Below are positions 49,801-61,969 of a stretch of DNA of 64,000 nucleotides, in pieces. This stretch comes from Eutreptiella sp. 'Long Island Sound 2002' (taxonomy: Eukaryota > Euglenozoa > Euglenophyceae > Eutreptiales > Eutreptiaceae): assembly GCA_964036045.1 (NCBI GenBank), contig OZ038397.1:27435640-27499639 (forward strand). The letters are read 5' to 3'. How positions within the stretch are numbered: position 1 is the stretch's first letter; each line of letters opens with the position of its first letter. Made by a program: the position numbers and the translations under genes. Under the pieces are notes generated by a model that saw nothing but the letters and a program-made list of their open reading frames with translations, was not told the origin of the DNA and did no database searches.

Positions 49801-51297
49801 AGGGGGTAGTCCCCGTCCTTGTACTCCAGGACTAGGCCAGCGTCGATACATTCTTGTATCTGTCGCCTAATCTCGTCGGCCTGCTCTTTAGGAGCTGGAT
49901 AGGGTCTCCTCCGTATCTTGTGACCCACGAACTCGGGTTTCAGCTTGAGGTCCATCTGTACCAGCTTGTCACATGACGCTGGTGGGGGTAGTTCTCCGAA
50001 CACCTCCAGATAGGTCCTTATCAGCTTCTGTACCCGCGGGTCCAATATCTTGATGTTGTCCTCCAAGTCCTCGTCGGAGTGTAAGTTGCTTGCCCCCTGA
50101 ATAGACGTCGGGAGGTGGTCCTCCACCGACTCTTCGCCCGTGGTACTGTCCTTCAGCCCTTGGTAGGCATACAGAAGGTCTTGCTCAACCATCTCCGATG
50201 GACGATGGCAACATAGGCACGCTCGAGGGGGTTCACATACACATTCCTCCGAGAGGTTGTCCTCCTCTGGGGCCCTCACATGGGCACCCCATACGCTCTT
50301 CATGAGCTTGAGATCTACCTCCCTTTGCCAGGTGGTGATCTTTTGTTCGAGGTCCTCCTTCAGTTGGGATAGGTCTCCCATACGTCCTTGCTTCAGTGGC
50401 CATGAGCTGCGGGTAGGCTTCGCGTAGCATAGGTTTTTTGCCACCAACTTCCTCTTGGAATCCACATACTCCCTGAGCCTGGATCGAGGGTCCAGCTCCT
50501 CATCCACGGGGTCTTCCACCCTCATGGAGAGTAGGGGTTTTAGTGGGGCGACGTACTCGGCGTTCTCCACTTCCTCCACCGCGGTCTGCACGAAGAAGGC
50601 GTCGTGCTCAGTTTCGTCGTCTGAGTGGATAGAGCTAGGTAGCTCAGATAGTCCACACTCAGAGACTCCATCGGGTACAGGTACATGACAGGGAGAGTTG
50701 GGGGCGTTGGTGTCAGTCACGATGTACTCATCTCCTCCGGGTGTAGTTTCAACAGCATCTTGAGGTCGTAGGCGATCCTTCAAGTCACCCAAGGCGAGTC
50801 CATCGCTTTCTCGTTGTATAGCCTGGACCAGAGTCGGGTCCAGATCTTCCCAGGGAATGGTGGTAAGACCTCCGTCCACCACGCTGAGCATACTCCCCCA
50901 TCCGGGTTTGCCAATAGGCGTCTTGCGTCCCAGAGGCACGTAGATGGCCTCATCAGGCAAACGAACAGAGCTGATAGTCAGCCTGTCCAGGAGGTTTCGC
51001 CAGTACTCGTTGCCCCCATGGGCTCCCCAATCGGGGGAACACAGGACCATACGGGAACGTTCCAAGGCCACCTTGGTCAGCACCTTCCCCAGTTCACTGA
51101 ATCTGGCGTTCCCGTAGGCCATCCCGAAAGAGGGTCAGTAAAATTTGTAGCTGCAGTTCTTCCCCTTGCTGCAGTATAGGTCCAGTACATGTTGCTTGTC
51201 GCTGGCGAACAACTCCACACTCAGGTCTTCTCGAGAGTAACCCAACTCCTTCAGACCTTGGTCTAGGACTTCCCCCAATGGTTGATAGTCCTCAGTT
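46836..51297 (-). pseudogene. pol: E4 Pol from Dam-like domain to chromodomain
   Basis: 1428 codons open from 51122, and 53 more upstream after a UGA at 51135-51137 that replaces the Trp seen in E3 (TGG to TGA). The Dam-like segment starts LSVELFASDKQHVLDLYCSK; its NPPF is changed to NARF (51102-51113). RT has AHIDD (49401-49412), as in E3. RNase H has TDASN, but the later catalytic Asp is Asn (CNQEPV, codon at 48654-48656). Integrase: HESSGHVGADR and CPCRSC zinc region, YVDYTEM, NSDEDVRLRSD, NPLCERQIRV. Chromodomain WRFLTLWEGFG, ATWEPFSAFVL. Stop UGA. The frame upstream of 51297 is replaced by the E5 LTR, which reads through in frame and so makes an artificial fusion ORF. Confidence 0.88.
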
Positions 51298-51830
51298 TGA
51301 AAGTGCTGCCCTGGGTCGTGGAAGGTGCCGGAGGGCTCAGGGCCGGCAAGACCAGTGGGGCAGGCACGCGAGGAGTCGACCTGAACGCTGCTGTTGGGGG
51401 CAGAACCGGATACACGGACACCAACGGAGGCGAGAGCAGCAACAACGGAAGCAAGATCCATGCTGATTATTATCCGGCAAAAAATCCCAGTCTATGAAGA
51501 AAATTGATGCGGATAATCCTAAGTACATCTGAGTGTCCATATCTATCTGAAAAGATTTATATAAATCCGATTGTGAAAAAATATTTGGCTGATTTGGCTT
51601 CGGGCGCGCATCAGCGGCAATTGGCGATTCCAGGTAAATAATCGGAACGCGACGGATTTACGATGAATGGACCGCGGAATCAGATCCGGCACATCAGAAA
51701 TATATAGGTCTGATCCTGAGACTGAGCTGCGGGGCGGCGATTCCGCCGAAGCAGAGAAAATGACCAAAATGTAGCCAATCTGGGGCAGATCTGTGAAAAT
51801 CTGAGCAGATGGGGGTTAGCCGCACTTACA
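51298..51830 (-). repeat. E5 3' LTR (533 bp)
   Basis: Homolog of the E2 LTR: minus strand begins TGTAAG and ends CTTTCA, with the same TATATATTTC. It encodes the same Gag N-terminus (MDLASVVAALASVGVRVSG) with intact frame and several silent changes. The probable target duplication copy is cagtt at 51293-51297; the other copy is lost. Confidence 0.88.
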
Positions 51831-53492
51831 CTCCCCCTCCAAAAACACACTGGGGTGTGTCGCTACGTCAACGAAGAACGTAGTGCGGGTAAGTCCCAGA
51901 AAAAAATAGAAATGTAGCCTCGATGGGGCGAAATCTGCTTGATCTGACCTGATTTGGGCTGAATTGACACTGAATCAGGATGGATGAACCTGAAATGAGA
52001 CAGAATGAGGAGTGACGAACAGTCCTCCGTGCAGTAAAACATTAGGTTAAGGGCTAAAAAGCATGCAAACGTATCGAGAATCGAGACCAAACCATGCCCT
52101 GGTTGAGAATGAGGTAGATTATTGGTGGATTGAGTGGGAGAATCAAGAAATGGAGTGACATCTCGGCGCTCTGGCACAGTTTAGCTGTCGCGGGCACGCT
52201 ACGGTGTTCTCCACGTACTCTACATCGTTTTACTCCCGCTTTTCTCGTTCTGAAAAGTGCAGCATGTGCTTCAGATTTGGCGCATCTGGTGGATGATCAC
52301 AAAATTCAGCAAGATTGAGAATCAATTTGAGCAGAGATGAAGGAGATGAAACAATCACAGAGAGGGAAAGCAAATACAAATGTAGTCTGCAGGCCCTAAG
52401 TGAACAGAAAAACATCAGCGTCAACGAACTAACTTCGCCTAACTTGCCTAACTTCGTTGAATGAGAGGAGATGACAAGGAAATCAACCTAAACTGTCCTA
52501 CAATGAGTAAATTCCCTCGGATGAAGGTGAAATGAACCGGAATGTCTAGAACTGAAACTACTAACACCTTTGTTTAGACTAGAGTTAATATATATTGTCG
52601 TTTATTCAGCTCAATTGTGCTTTCTGGCACGTTGGTTCGCGAGCATCCAACAGATTCCATGAAAATGTGGATCATGTGATGATGCATCATGATGGGACAT
52701 CATGGCCCTGGATCCTTGGCATGTAACGCGCCGAAGGTTCGCTGAAGGCGCTTTACTGACAGTATATAACTGAGAGACACCGAATAGTCCTTTATTTACA
52801 GTGGCGACGGTGTCAATTGACTTGGACAAGGCCCATCTTTCGATTGAGTCCCACAACACACTTGGATTCACCATTTTCGACAGTTTCAGGTCGGATTGAG
52901 CTCACATTGGCGTGTGCCAAAAATACACCGAAGCTTACGGAAGCTCTGAGGTCCGAGAGGTTGCTGTTAGAAGTCCCTGGAGCTCCTGTATGAAGGTTGT
53001 CTGAACAATTGACGTCGGGGTTTTGCGCAACAGTGGCAGAATGATGGACAAACCTGAGGAATTCAAGGTAAATTCAAGGAATCTGGATCTGAATCTGGAC
53101 TTTGGCTTCAGCATCACGGCAAATGAAGGTAAGATCTGAGGTCCTGGCGTCGCATCTAGTGCCGCCAGTACTACAGGGGGTGCCTGTAGGGGTGAATATC
53201 CCTGGCCAGGGTTTTTACTATGTACATTTGCTTCCATCTGCACGAGTAGCCAATTTCCAAAGATGCACAGACCAACAGAGACAAGATTACCCCGGATCTG
53301 CCTGAATTAAGCCTGAGTTTGGTTTTTTCTGGACACGGCAGCACACTCCGTGGCTTTCGGCAGCGTATCTACAACTTGTCTGCCGAACGGAGACCAAAGA
53401 AAAGTTGATTGACGTCAAATTATCAAACATTCGCAGTTCTCCACATCATGTCGTAATCAGGAAGAATGAACAGTGGATTGAGCAGAATGTGG
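51831..53492 (-). other. E5 polypurine tract and 3' noncoding region
   Basis: GGAGGGGGAG (51831-51840, minus), then sequence collinear with E2 17127-18759. No coding role is supported. Confidence 0.6.
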
Positions 53493-53687
53493 TTTTTTCA
53501 AGTCGTCAGAACACTCACATTGAAATAAGTGGTCGACGGGGCGAGGCTGGAGCTTTTGTAGGGGTTGGACATGCAAGGGTTTCGAACCTACACCCTTGAG
53601 CCCTAGCGACGAGTGCCATGACGCCCTGGACTAGACGACTGTTACCCAGATTATGGCGTCGGCGACTCAAGTCACGACGGATCTCCC
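53493..53687 (-). mobile_element. SINE-like insertion with tRNA-derived head and A tail
   Basis: 195 bp present in E5 but absent at the matching place in E2. On the minus strand it has a tRNA-like head with a perfect B box GGTTCGAAACC (53578-53588) and an A-box-like TAGTCCAGGGC about 50 bases upstream, and ends in a run of six A. This is the architecture of a tRNA-derived SINE. It starts at the E5 pol stop; a clear target duplication is not visible. Confidence 0.65.
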
Positions 53688-56600
53688 TCAATTCGGCCAA
53701 GCACGAATACATGTGACCACCAACCTGTCTGGTGGGGCCCTCGTACGGCTTGGGCGCTGCAAATCAGCGGCCGAACTCGAAGCTTGGTCCTCATTTGGCT
53801 CCTGGGCTGGCCTGACCGCAGGAGGGGGGATCGACGGATCAGCCCTTGAATGTGGCTGCTGAGGGCCGTAAAAGGCTGGATCTCGATTCACCACAGGTCT
53901 CTTTCCGTCGCTCTCCACCTGTCTGTCTGGTTTCGACAGACAGTCTGTCAGGAGTACGCCAATTTCGGGGTGCTTCTTGAGGAAGTCGATGAACCCCTTG
54001 GTGTACCCATGGACAAAAGAATGGGCTGGTTCCCAGTTGTTGTGACTGGAATCAAAGCCCCTCCACTCACGTAGAAATTCCCATTCGCCCTTTTCGTCAC
54101 GTCTTGCTTCTAAAATCCTCTTGAGTTCGTACTTCCCCCCTTCGATGACCCGATCGGACAAAAATTTCGAAGTCCAAAAAAGGGGTTTAACCCGATCCTT
54201 GGGGGAGGGGATCTCTCTCTTGAGGCGATCGCCCGAAACATCAATTTCCCTGCTGACATCCACACGAATCCTCCACCTGTTCTCACCTAGACGCGCTGTA
54301 ACAGCGAATGGCCCCTCCCACAAGGGAAGAAGCTTATCATCTCCGTCCAGGGTGGTTTCGGATTTTCGAAGCCAAACTCGATCATCGACTTCAAAGTTGT
54401 GGGGGTTTTTTCGGCCTTGATTCTGGACCCAAAGCCAGTCAGCTTGATGCTTATCGATTAATTTCGAGACAGTTCCTTCTGCTCGTTGGATTTCGTCCAA
54501 AAACAACGAAGCATCTTTACAAGGGCGAGGATTCTTCAACGGCATGTTGCACCAACACTTCTTTCGTCCAAAGACAATTTCATTTGGAGAAAGGCCATGG
54601 TACAAAGGCGTGTTGTGGTAACGGCGAAGCAATGCGAAGAGAACCCCAAGCCAATGGAAATCTTTCTCACTCGCGAGCTCCTTACGAAGCATATTTATAA
54701 TAGAGCGGCCGGCTCTTTCGCCAGGCAGCGCTCGATGCGAGTGGATTTCACATCTCAGGTGGTGGATTCCAAGGCGAGCACATAATTCTTTCCACCATTC
54801 GGAGGTGTACTCTTTGCCTGAGTCCGTAACCACCTCGGATGGGACGTCCCAACCTCCCATCCAGGTCTGCGCGCACCATTTGGCGGCAGCCTTGCCACTC
54901 ATCGACTCGATGTTACAAGGCAACACCTGAATGTAGCCGGAATGACGGCACTGAATAAGGAGCACTCCATTGACCTTTTTGTTGGTCCAATGGCACTCTT
55001 CGTCGTCGAGTTCACCAAGATAGAAAAAGTCACTGGTGACTCTGTTAAAGAGGCGCTCCGGAATAGGATGTGGCCTCAGATGGCCGTGCTTCTTCGCGCT
55101 GGGTGGCGTCGCGACAGCACATTGGGCACATCCGGCGGCTACTTTCATACAATTAGTATATAGCCTTGAGCCGAACAACCTATGTTTAATCATCGACCAC
55201 AATCTACGGCCATGTGCGTGGGGGGACTCCCATTTGTGCCACCAGTTTAACACTCGGGGGGCCAGGGCGTCTGGTACGCACAATTTACCCTCCATCCACA
55301 GCTTCCCCCCATCCAACGAATATTCTGCATAAATTACATCCTTGTGAGCATCTTTGGATTTGAGATTCTCAAAGACCTCTTTAAACATGGAATCATGCAG
55401 ATAATCGTTCGTCCAGTCACGGATGATAAGGGAATCTTTCGGCAGGGGTGGAGTTTTGGCCGGATCTCGACGCTTAATGCCCTGAATCAACCGAAATCCA
55501 CTTACTGGTCGGGTATACTCAAACCGTTTCACACTCCCTGAGGAGGGATCGGTGACTTTTTCCACGACTTTCAGTGATTTGGTTATTATTTCATGAGCAT
55601 GCGCCGGATCTGAAAAGGCCGTGATGTCATGACACGGTAATGCATGCTGTTTAACAGCGCATTGCATGCATTCACGTCGGATGAGCTTTTTTTCTTCTTG
55701 ATCCCACTCGATCACGACGTGGCGGTCCTGCTCCGTACCATGGATGTTGGTACTTTGCAGCCCCTCTGAAGCGGGGTAAGCCCATCGGCTCAGAGCATCC
55801 GCTACCGTGTTGTGTTTTCCAGGCAAATACGACACATGGAGGTCAAACAGACTGAGAAATTCGTGCCATCTGGCCCGTCGACCAGCTGGGCTCGCGACAG
55901 TATCAATGTGTTCGGTGGCCCAATACTCCAGAGATCGATGATCCGTCAGGACCTCGACTGGATTGGTGCCTACCCACGATTGATACTTTTTCAGCGCGCA
56001 GATTATGGCATATGTTTCTTGCTCACGCGGCGACCATTGCATTTGGCGTGGGGCTAGCTTCCGAGACCAAAATGCAAGAGGGTAATGATCGCCGGTGGCT
56101 TCATCAACCTGTTCAAGGACAGCTCCGATCGCGTACCTAGAAGCGTCGGTTCTTATGTAGAAGGGTCGGTCGAATTTCGGCACATGCAACGTGGCGACTT
56201 CGCAGAGGGCCGCCTTCAAGTGATGGAAGGCCTCCTCGCACTCGTCAGTCCACTTGACACGAACCTTTGAACCTGCCTTGCCCGCATCTCTCCCTACCTT
56301 CAATAATTCAGTGAGGGGGGCAGCAAATTTGGCATAATTCGGCACAAAGGTGTGGTAAAAATTGCAACAACCCAGGAATCCTCTCAATTCCGTGATCGTC
56401 TCAGGGCGCTTCCACTTCTGAATAGCGACGAGCTTCCCTGGACTGGGTCGTCGGGTGCCATTCTCAAGGAGAGAACCGCAAAATTCGACTGATTTTAAAA
56501 ATAGTTTTCCCTTCTTTGGCCCACAAATCAGCTGATTGGCATCAAGAATGTCCAAAACCTGGTTCAGCTGCTTTTCATGTAGGGCCACCAGCTCGGCTTC

Positions 56601-58869
56601 GGTCAGTCCCTCCCCCTCTGTCGCGATTATTATGTCATCTATGTACACACTCACGAAGGCACGAAGCTCAGGATGAGCTGTAAAAAGCACATCCTCCATC
56701 ATTCTTTGAAAAAACGAAGGGGCGTTCTTCAGGCCCATGGGCATGACCGTCCACTGGACTGGGCCACATGGCGTGCACATACAGGTGAGAGGTCGGCTGT
56801 CCTTCCTCAACGGCATTTGGTGAAAGCCGTGACGGAGATCCAGCACAGAAAACAATCGACCTCTTGCCCTCTTGGCGATTTCCTCCTCAATGAGGGGCAG
56901 GGGGTGTGAATCCGCCTTGGTTTCGGCGTTGAGGTTGCGAAAATCAACAACCATTCGCCAACCATCAATAGTGTTCTGGTCTGCAGGCGGCGGCTTCGGG
57001 ACTGTGAAGGGTGCACAGCACCACTCGCTGGTCATACAACCCTCAAGCCAACCAAATTCCCTGAGATTTCTCTCGATTATTTTTCTGAGTATCTCATGTT
57101 TCTGTCCATGGTTCTCATAAGGACGCTGTTTCTTCGCCTTGTACCCTTCACGAAGCTCGATGAAGGCTTCACCGAACTGCCCACGGACAGGGGGGTCTTT
57201 GATCAACTTCCCCGAAAGGGTTGTGTCCTTCCGTTCCTCAAAAATCTTATCTCTTCTCTTGGAACACAACTCAGTGTCCACCTGATCGCCAGGAATTACT
57301 GTCGAAAAAACTTTGGCGATTTCTTCGGCCTTGGCAGGAAGAATCTTCGTACGGATGTCCCTAAAAAGGTCCGTATCAACTGCCTCTTGAAGATAGGTAG
57401 GTCGAGTGTCGACATTCCAGAGATTCTCTTCGTGATCCAGCTCCTCGAAAGGATCTATGAAAGCTTCCACACGGGGTTTTTCATAAAAAACTCTGAATTT
57501 GCGGCGCGAAGAAAATTTTTTTGTCGTCTGTGCACCGTCGATTCTTTTGGATGTAGATCGTATTGGGGAAGAGGGAGACGAGGCGGATCCATTTGACGTT
57601 GGATCACCTTGGGCATCTGACGGACAAAAATCAGAAAAAATAGATTCATCATCAGTACCACGCTCAACCTGAGATTCAGACCCAACACAGGAATCAGTAC
57701 TAGAATCAGCAGAATCAGAGTCAGAAAGCTTTCCATCCACCAGGAATGCAAGCGAACTCCAGGGCCGCTGTGGCAGGGGACCTGTGTCGTCCCTGGCATA
57801 CAGCTTAATCTTCCTGGGAAGTTCGATGTAATCTACACAAATGTCTTGCAATTCCTGAAACCAAGGCTTGTCGTCCCACAAGGGCACAACTAAAACCCCT
57901 GGGTTTTATCTTGCTTGATTTTGTGGATGACCTGCTGGATTAAGTGAAACGGAGGATTAATCCATAACTTCTTGTCCCGTTTATGGGTCCAAGCGTCGCG
58001 AAAGTGCTTGTCAAAGCGCTTGTTCTCGCGGTTAGCAAAGGCATCATACTGTGGCCAAAAGGAATGGTGTTCACAAAAATATTCACAAATTGTATCGCGC
58101 CATTTGTCGACAACTCTGTAGGATGAAGAGTGCCAGCGCGAAGGGCGTCGTGGCTCGGAGTCCCTACGAAGACATTCTAACTCTCGGGAGTAATCGACAC
58201 TCCCATTCACCTCTGCAATGGTGACATCTTCGCCAAACTTTGGTGTAACCTTTTGCTTCAAAAATTCTTTTGCACTTTTAAACCCTGCGTGCAAAAAACG
58301 AAATTCAGGACGCTCCAAGGGACCTGACTCCAGCAAAAAACAACGCCGATGACCTGCGGGCGCCACCCTGTTCTTGCGAAGCCAAGGATGGCCCAAGTAA
58401 AGGTCATACTTTATGTCGGCACGATAGAAGTAGTCATCCTTAAGGATAACTTCCTCCACATTGCCTTCTTCCCAAAGGTCTTGAGCGACCAAATGAGTGG
58501 ATATATAACAACCGCGTTGCCCACCTGCGAGAGAATGTCCAGAAACTCCCTCGAGGGTAACAGGAAGAGGCAAATCAAACACGCAGTCGTCAGGCAAAAA
58601 AGAATTGGATTGGAGATTTACCTCCGATCCATTGTCACACTAACAATGGGCGAGGTGGAAATTGCCCTTGCGATCAGAGACCCACATCTTTGTGACAAAC
58701 TGATGGGCCTGTGCTTGGACTGTACACCTACCTCGTCCACTACAACAGAAGGATCCGCTGCCGGATCCAGGGGAGAGGAGACAAGCGACCCTACATCAAG
58801 TAGTGGTCGAGATGGAATCTGGGGATCATGCCTGAAATCGCCTGGGGAGGGGCGATTTTCGTGGCTCCC
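53688..58869 (-). pseudogene. pol: E5 Pol: PR, Dam-like domain, RT, RNase H, IN, chromodomain
   Basis: Collinear with E2 Pol and closely similar. From the UAG at 58870 the frame meets a UAG at 58640-58642 within the protease, at the Leu before CDNGSEV of E2, then a one-base deletion near 57893 inside the Dam-like domain, just after WINPPF. From 57887 the frame is open for 1399 codons: VLDLRHGFHQMP and VYIDDII (RT), RTDASRYAIGA and LTDHRSL (RNase H), AGCAQC, TSDFFYLG and TDSGKEYTS (integrase), and WEFLREWRGF, NNWEPAHSF (chromodomain). Catalytic motifs survive, so inactivation is recent. Ends UGA at 53688. Confidence 0.9.
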
Positions 58870-58872
58870 CTA
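58835..58872 (-). promoter_or_regulatory. UAG readthrough signal, E5 copy
   Basis: UAG at 58870-58872 (minus) with the same downstream hairpin and loop complement as in E2, without change over the element. Bases just outside differ between the copies. Confidence 0.6.
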
Positions 58873-60342
58873 GGCGTTCTGACCTCCAGTGGCTGCGTTA
58901 ACATTATGGACACACCCTGATTCGTCGACCCACTCATCTTGGAGCGGATCATCTGCTGGATTCAAGGCATTTTCAACGTAATCTCGATCCGCATCGGACA
59001 CCTGATCTGCACCTGAGACCTGATCCACACGATGGTTGCCCTTTCCACGTCCACGGCCACGGCCGCCGGATGATGGACCTCCACCGTCGCCACGCCCTCT
59101 GCCCTTACCAGAGAAAGGGGTTCCCGAAGGATTTCCCTTACCTTTACCCTGGAATCCTGGAGCATTTCCCTTGTTTGCACCGGATTGAGGGGTTTGGCCT
59201 GGATTTCGATTTCCGCCTCCGGCGTTGCTATTGGGATTTTTCTGGCCGTTCGGCTGCCCACCGGAGCCGGATGGAGTCCGATTTCCTGTGCCTTGGGACC
59301 CGCCAGGGCCTCCAGGATTTTTGTTTCCACCGGAGGGGGTCGGATTCCCTTTTCCAGCCTTCCCACCGTGCACCTGTCTGTCATTCCTGTCTGAATTCTG
59401 CAAATTACTGATATTTTCACCAATCACCTTGTGATCGTAAGGAGACCATCGGTGATTATCAGTAGAATGCGTATTAGCTCGGTTCGTAGAACCTAAAAGA
59501 AGGCAGATGCTACAGTGCTGCTGAACATTCCGGGTGTCATTCACCTTTTTGTTGCCCTTTTGGGCCCCATTTTGGGTGTTTTGCTGGGTATTCTTGTTTC
59601 CCCCAAGACCCTCATGGAAATTCTGATTGGCGGCGTCGGCGAGCCGCTCAACCTCCTCCCAGAGTTCCTTCGGGGTGAACGAAAACACCCAGTTTTTGGC
59701 CTTCAGGCGATGGCCATGGAAGCTTACTCCCCTGTTGAGGACTTGGACAAACAAGTCCCGATCCTCGTGTTCATTAAACTTGATTTTCCACGTCTCCTCA
59801 GTGAATTTCACCTTGGAGAAGGACGTGGGGGAGCACTTTTGAAGTGCCTCCCTGACGGAGAACCTGTTGGCAGAGGCATCGAAGCCTTCCACCTCCGCCC
59901 ACCAGGGCTTGACCTTTTCTTCGGACTGTTTGTTCCGAAGGGTGGCGGCAGTTTCTGAGGGGATCTTGTCAAAAATCAGATTTTTCAGCTCGGCACTAGA
60001 AAATTTTTCGCCTGAATGTTCAGCTTCTTCCACTAAATTCCAGAAGCGCTGTTTTTTGTCTTGCACTTCGTGCAAAATTAATCGCGAGAATGAAGGAAAA
60101 TTCTTCAACATTTGGTGGTAGTGGTCCTCTGGCAGCCGGGATCCACGTACCTCCAACTGTTCCCACACCTCATCAAAGGTAAGGGGGGAACTTGTATCCT
60201 CACGATCACTCCAAGTCCTGAGCCAAGTGTTGGCCGGCGCTCCCTCAAGGCAATCCAAGAGGGCCATCAGGAACTGATCATCTTGGAGTTTTTGAGTCTT
60301 AACCCACAGTTTAAATTCCCGTTGGAACTGAGGCCAACTCAC
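58870..60342 (-). pseudogene. gag: E5 Gag, C-terminal 490 residues
   Basis: Starts inside the capsid region (WPQFQREFKLWVKTQKL) because the 5' part is lost. Keeps the Cys-His cluster (HCSICLLLGSTNRANTH) and the Gly-Arg-rich tail, ending GGQNA at UAG in frame with pol. No internal stops. Confidence 0.85.
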
Positions 60343-61269
60343 GTGCCCTAGGCACTATTATGGACATTTTTGGAACTGGTTTGTTGCAAAATCCGTAAAC
60401 CTAAATCATGCTTATCTGTGCTATGAATTGCAATCCCAAAGTGCAACCGATCCACATTTGTATGTCTCTGTAGGAATGGACCGCAATCCTAGAGGCCAAG
60501 GTACGCACAGCTTCCTGTAGTAGCAACAAAATGAATCAACCCCAATCCCTAAAACGCAAAAAAAAAGAAAAAAAAATTTAATTTATGACGTCATGCCCTA
60601 CGCAAAAAATGCGTTCCGCAAAAAGAAATTGCCAAAATGAAATACTTTTTGCCCATTTTGGATGTTGTCGCAAAAACGTCGCTTATTATTAGTTCAAAAC
60701 ACCCAACGCAAAAATTAGCATTCCGCGAATCTTTAGGATTCGTACGGTAGATGTCGAGAACACCGCTCATTATGGTCATGCACTCTCTCCGGGGACCATC
60801 TCCATTGATGTCAAACATGCTAGTGAGCAGGAGATTGTCTTTGGCACTGCAACAATAAGTAGATCTTACAGCAACGAAGAAGCTCCCAATGAAGGTTTGT
60901 AACTTCTTAACCGGTTTTTTTTTTTCGGTTATTTGTTTAAAAAGGACAGGTTTTGGGATTATTTGTTTTCAAAACAACTTGTTTTGGTGATTATTAGTTT
61001 TGAAAAAAAAACTTGAAATTATCCGGCAAGGTTTTCTCCAAAATGCAAAGCACGTAGTCCAGCACAACACTCAGGATGGAACTCAATTAGTCCATAGTAT
61101 CCTAGTGCAGTGGGCTGCAAATGTGCAGACAAAGTTACTGCAATGTTTTGTAAACAAAGCCGATGGTGTTATCATGAAAAATGATACCACTGCGATTAGT
61201 TGTAGTTCAATGTGCACCCCTTGGATGCGATAGCTATTGGTCAAGAATTAGAGGCACCAAGGGTCAAGT
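60343..61269. other. No gene recognised right of E5
   Basis: AT-rich, with A-runs near 60548-60575 and phrases such as attatttgtttt and cgcaaaaa. A 75-codon minus frame (60591-60818) resembles nothing known to me. It is not a continuation of E2-, E3- or E4-type sequence. Confidence 0.5.
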
Positions 61270-61461
61270 TGACACAGGATATGTCTCGGCCAGCTTGGCC
61301 CAGCAACTGAATTCGGAAACAGCTACACAATAGAACCACAATAAGTAAATAGAATTTCAGGGTATCTAGGTTTTGGCGTGGGAGACCACTAGGCTTAATC
61401 TAAATGGAAAGTTTCCACTTTATTTTGGGATATACCTCTTTGAAGGATGATACCTCCGCTC
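61270..61461 (-). mobile_element. Fragment of an E3/E4-like LTR
   Basis: Shares acacaggatatg, ggccagcttggcc, caactgaattc, accacaataagta, ggagaccactaggctta and gatacctccgct with 23735-23960. The rest of the LTR is missing or replaced. Confidence 0.65.
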
Positions 61462-61471
61462 CTTGGCACGC

Positions 61472-61649
61472 CTTGAAATGCATTTTGACAACAATGGGGC
61501 ATCCAATATTGGTGTTTGAGGCATTGATAGCTCAGAAAATGTATTTTGGAGACATGGAGGTAGTGGAAAATGGGGTGTGAGGTACCACCACAGCTTGAAA
61601 TGCATTTTGACAACACTGGGGCACTTGACATTGGTGTTTGAAGCATTGA
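61472..61649. repeat. Two 56-bp direct copies, with an inverted copy at 61868-61965
   Basis: 61472-61527 and 61594-61649 share cttgaaatgcattttgacaa and ttggtgtttga. The reverse complement of the same unit reads through about 61868-61965. An inverted LTR end (gtaagaaaaagg, gtctttcttgggg) lies at 61678-61713, so an inverted pair of LTR-like sequences may span 61270-61970. Confidence 0.6.
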
Positions 61650-61969
61650 AAGTTAAAGGCAAAGGAATTGGTTTCAGTAAGAAAAAGGATCTACCACGTC
61701 TTTCTTGGGGCCCTTAGACTAGGTTGAAGTACCACTATGTCATCAACACCATCCTAGAGCCTCTTTTTGCTTTGATTTTGTAGGCTTCCTCGGGGTTTTG
61801 CTTTCACAAACCTTTTTTAAACCCCAAGAAGTTTACCCCTATCACTCCAAGCAGTCCTTCGCACTCCTTTTTCCACTGCTCCCATGTCCTCAAAATGCAT
61901 TTCTTTGGCTATCAAGGCCTCAAACCCAAATGTCAAGTGTCCCAATGTTGTCAGAATACATTCCACGCC

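Larger units (their letters stand above)
37513..51297 (-). mobile_element. E4: Ty3-like retrotransposon, split by a LINE and by E5
   Basis: Minus. A 3' LTR of about 799 bp (37513-37665 plus 43939-44584, split by the LINE), polypurine tract, long 3' noncoding region and pol (46836-51297). Its upstream part (gag, protease, 5' LTR) is missing where E5 inserted at 51298. It is related to E3 by protein and noncoding structure, with diverged LTR sequence. Confidence 0.85.
51298..60342 (-). mobile_element. E5: 5'-truncated relative of E2, inserted in E4
   Basis: Minus. 3' LTR (51298-51830), polypurine tract, noncoding region, SINE-like insert, pol and part of gag. Similarity to E2 ends abruptly near 60340 within the capsid coding region. 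One frameshift and one UAG break pol. The left flank is E4 pol; any E4 sequence beyond the right end is gone. Confidence 0.9.

Noticed and set aside
51135-51461. 108-codon minus frame as a gene
   Set aside because: The E5 LTR-encoded Gag start reads into E4 pol by chance of insertion. It ends at a UGA.
60591-60818. Host gene exon on the minus strand
   Set aside because: 75 codons with no recognisable motif in AT-rich DNA; no splice context convincing enough.
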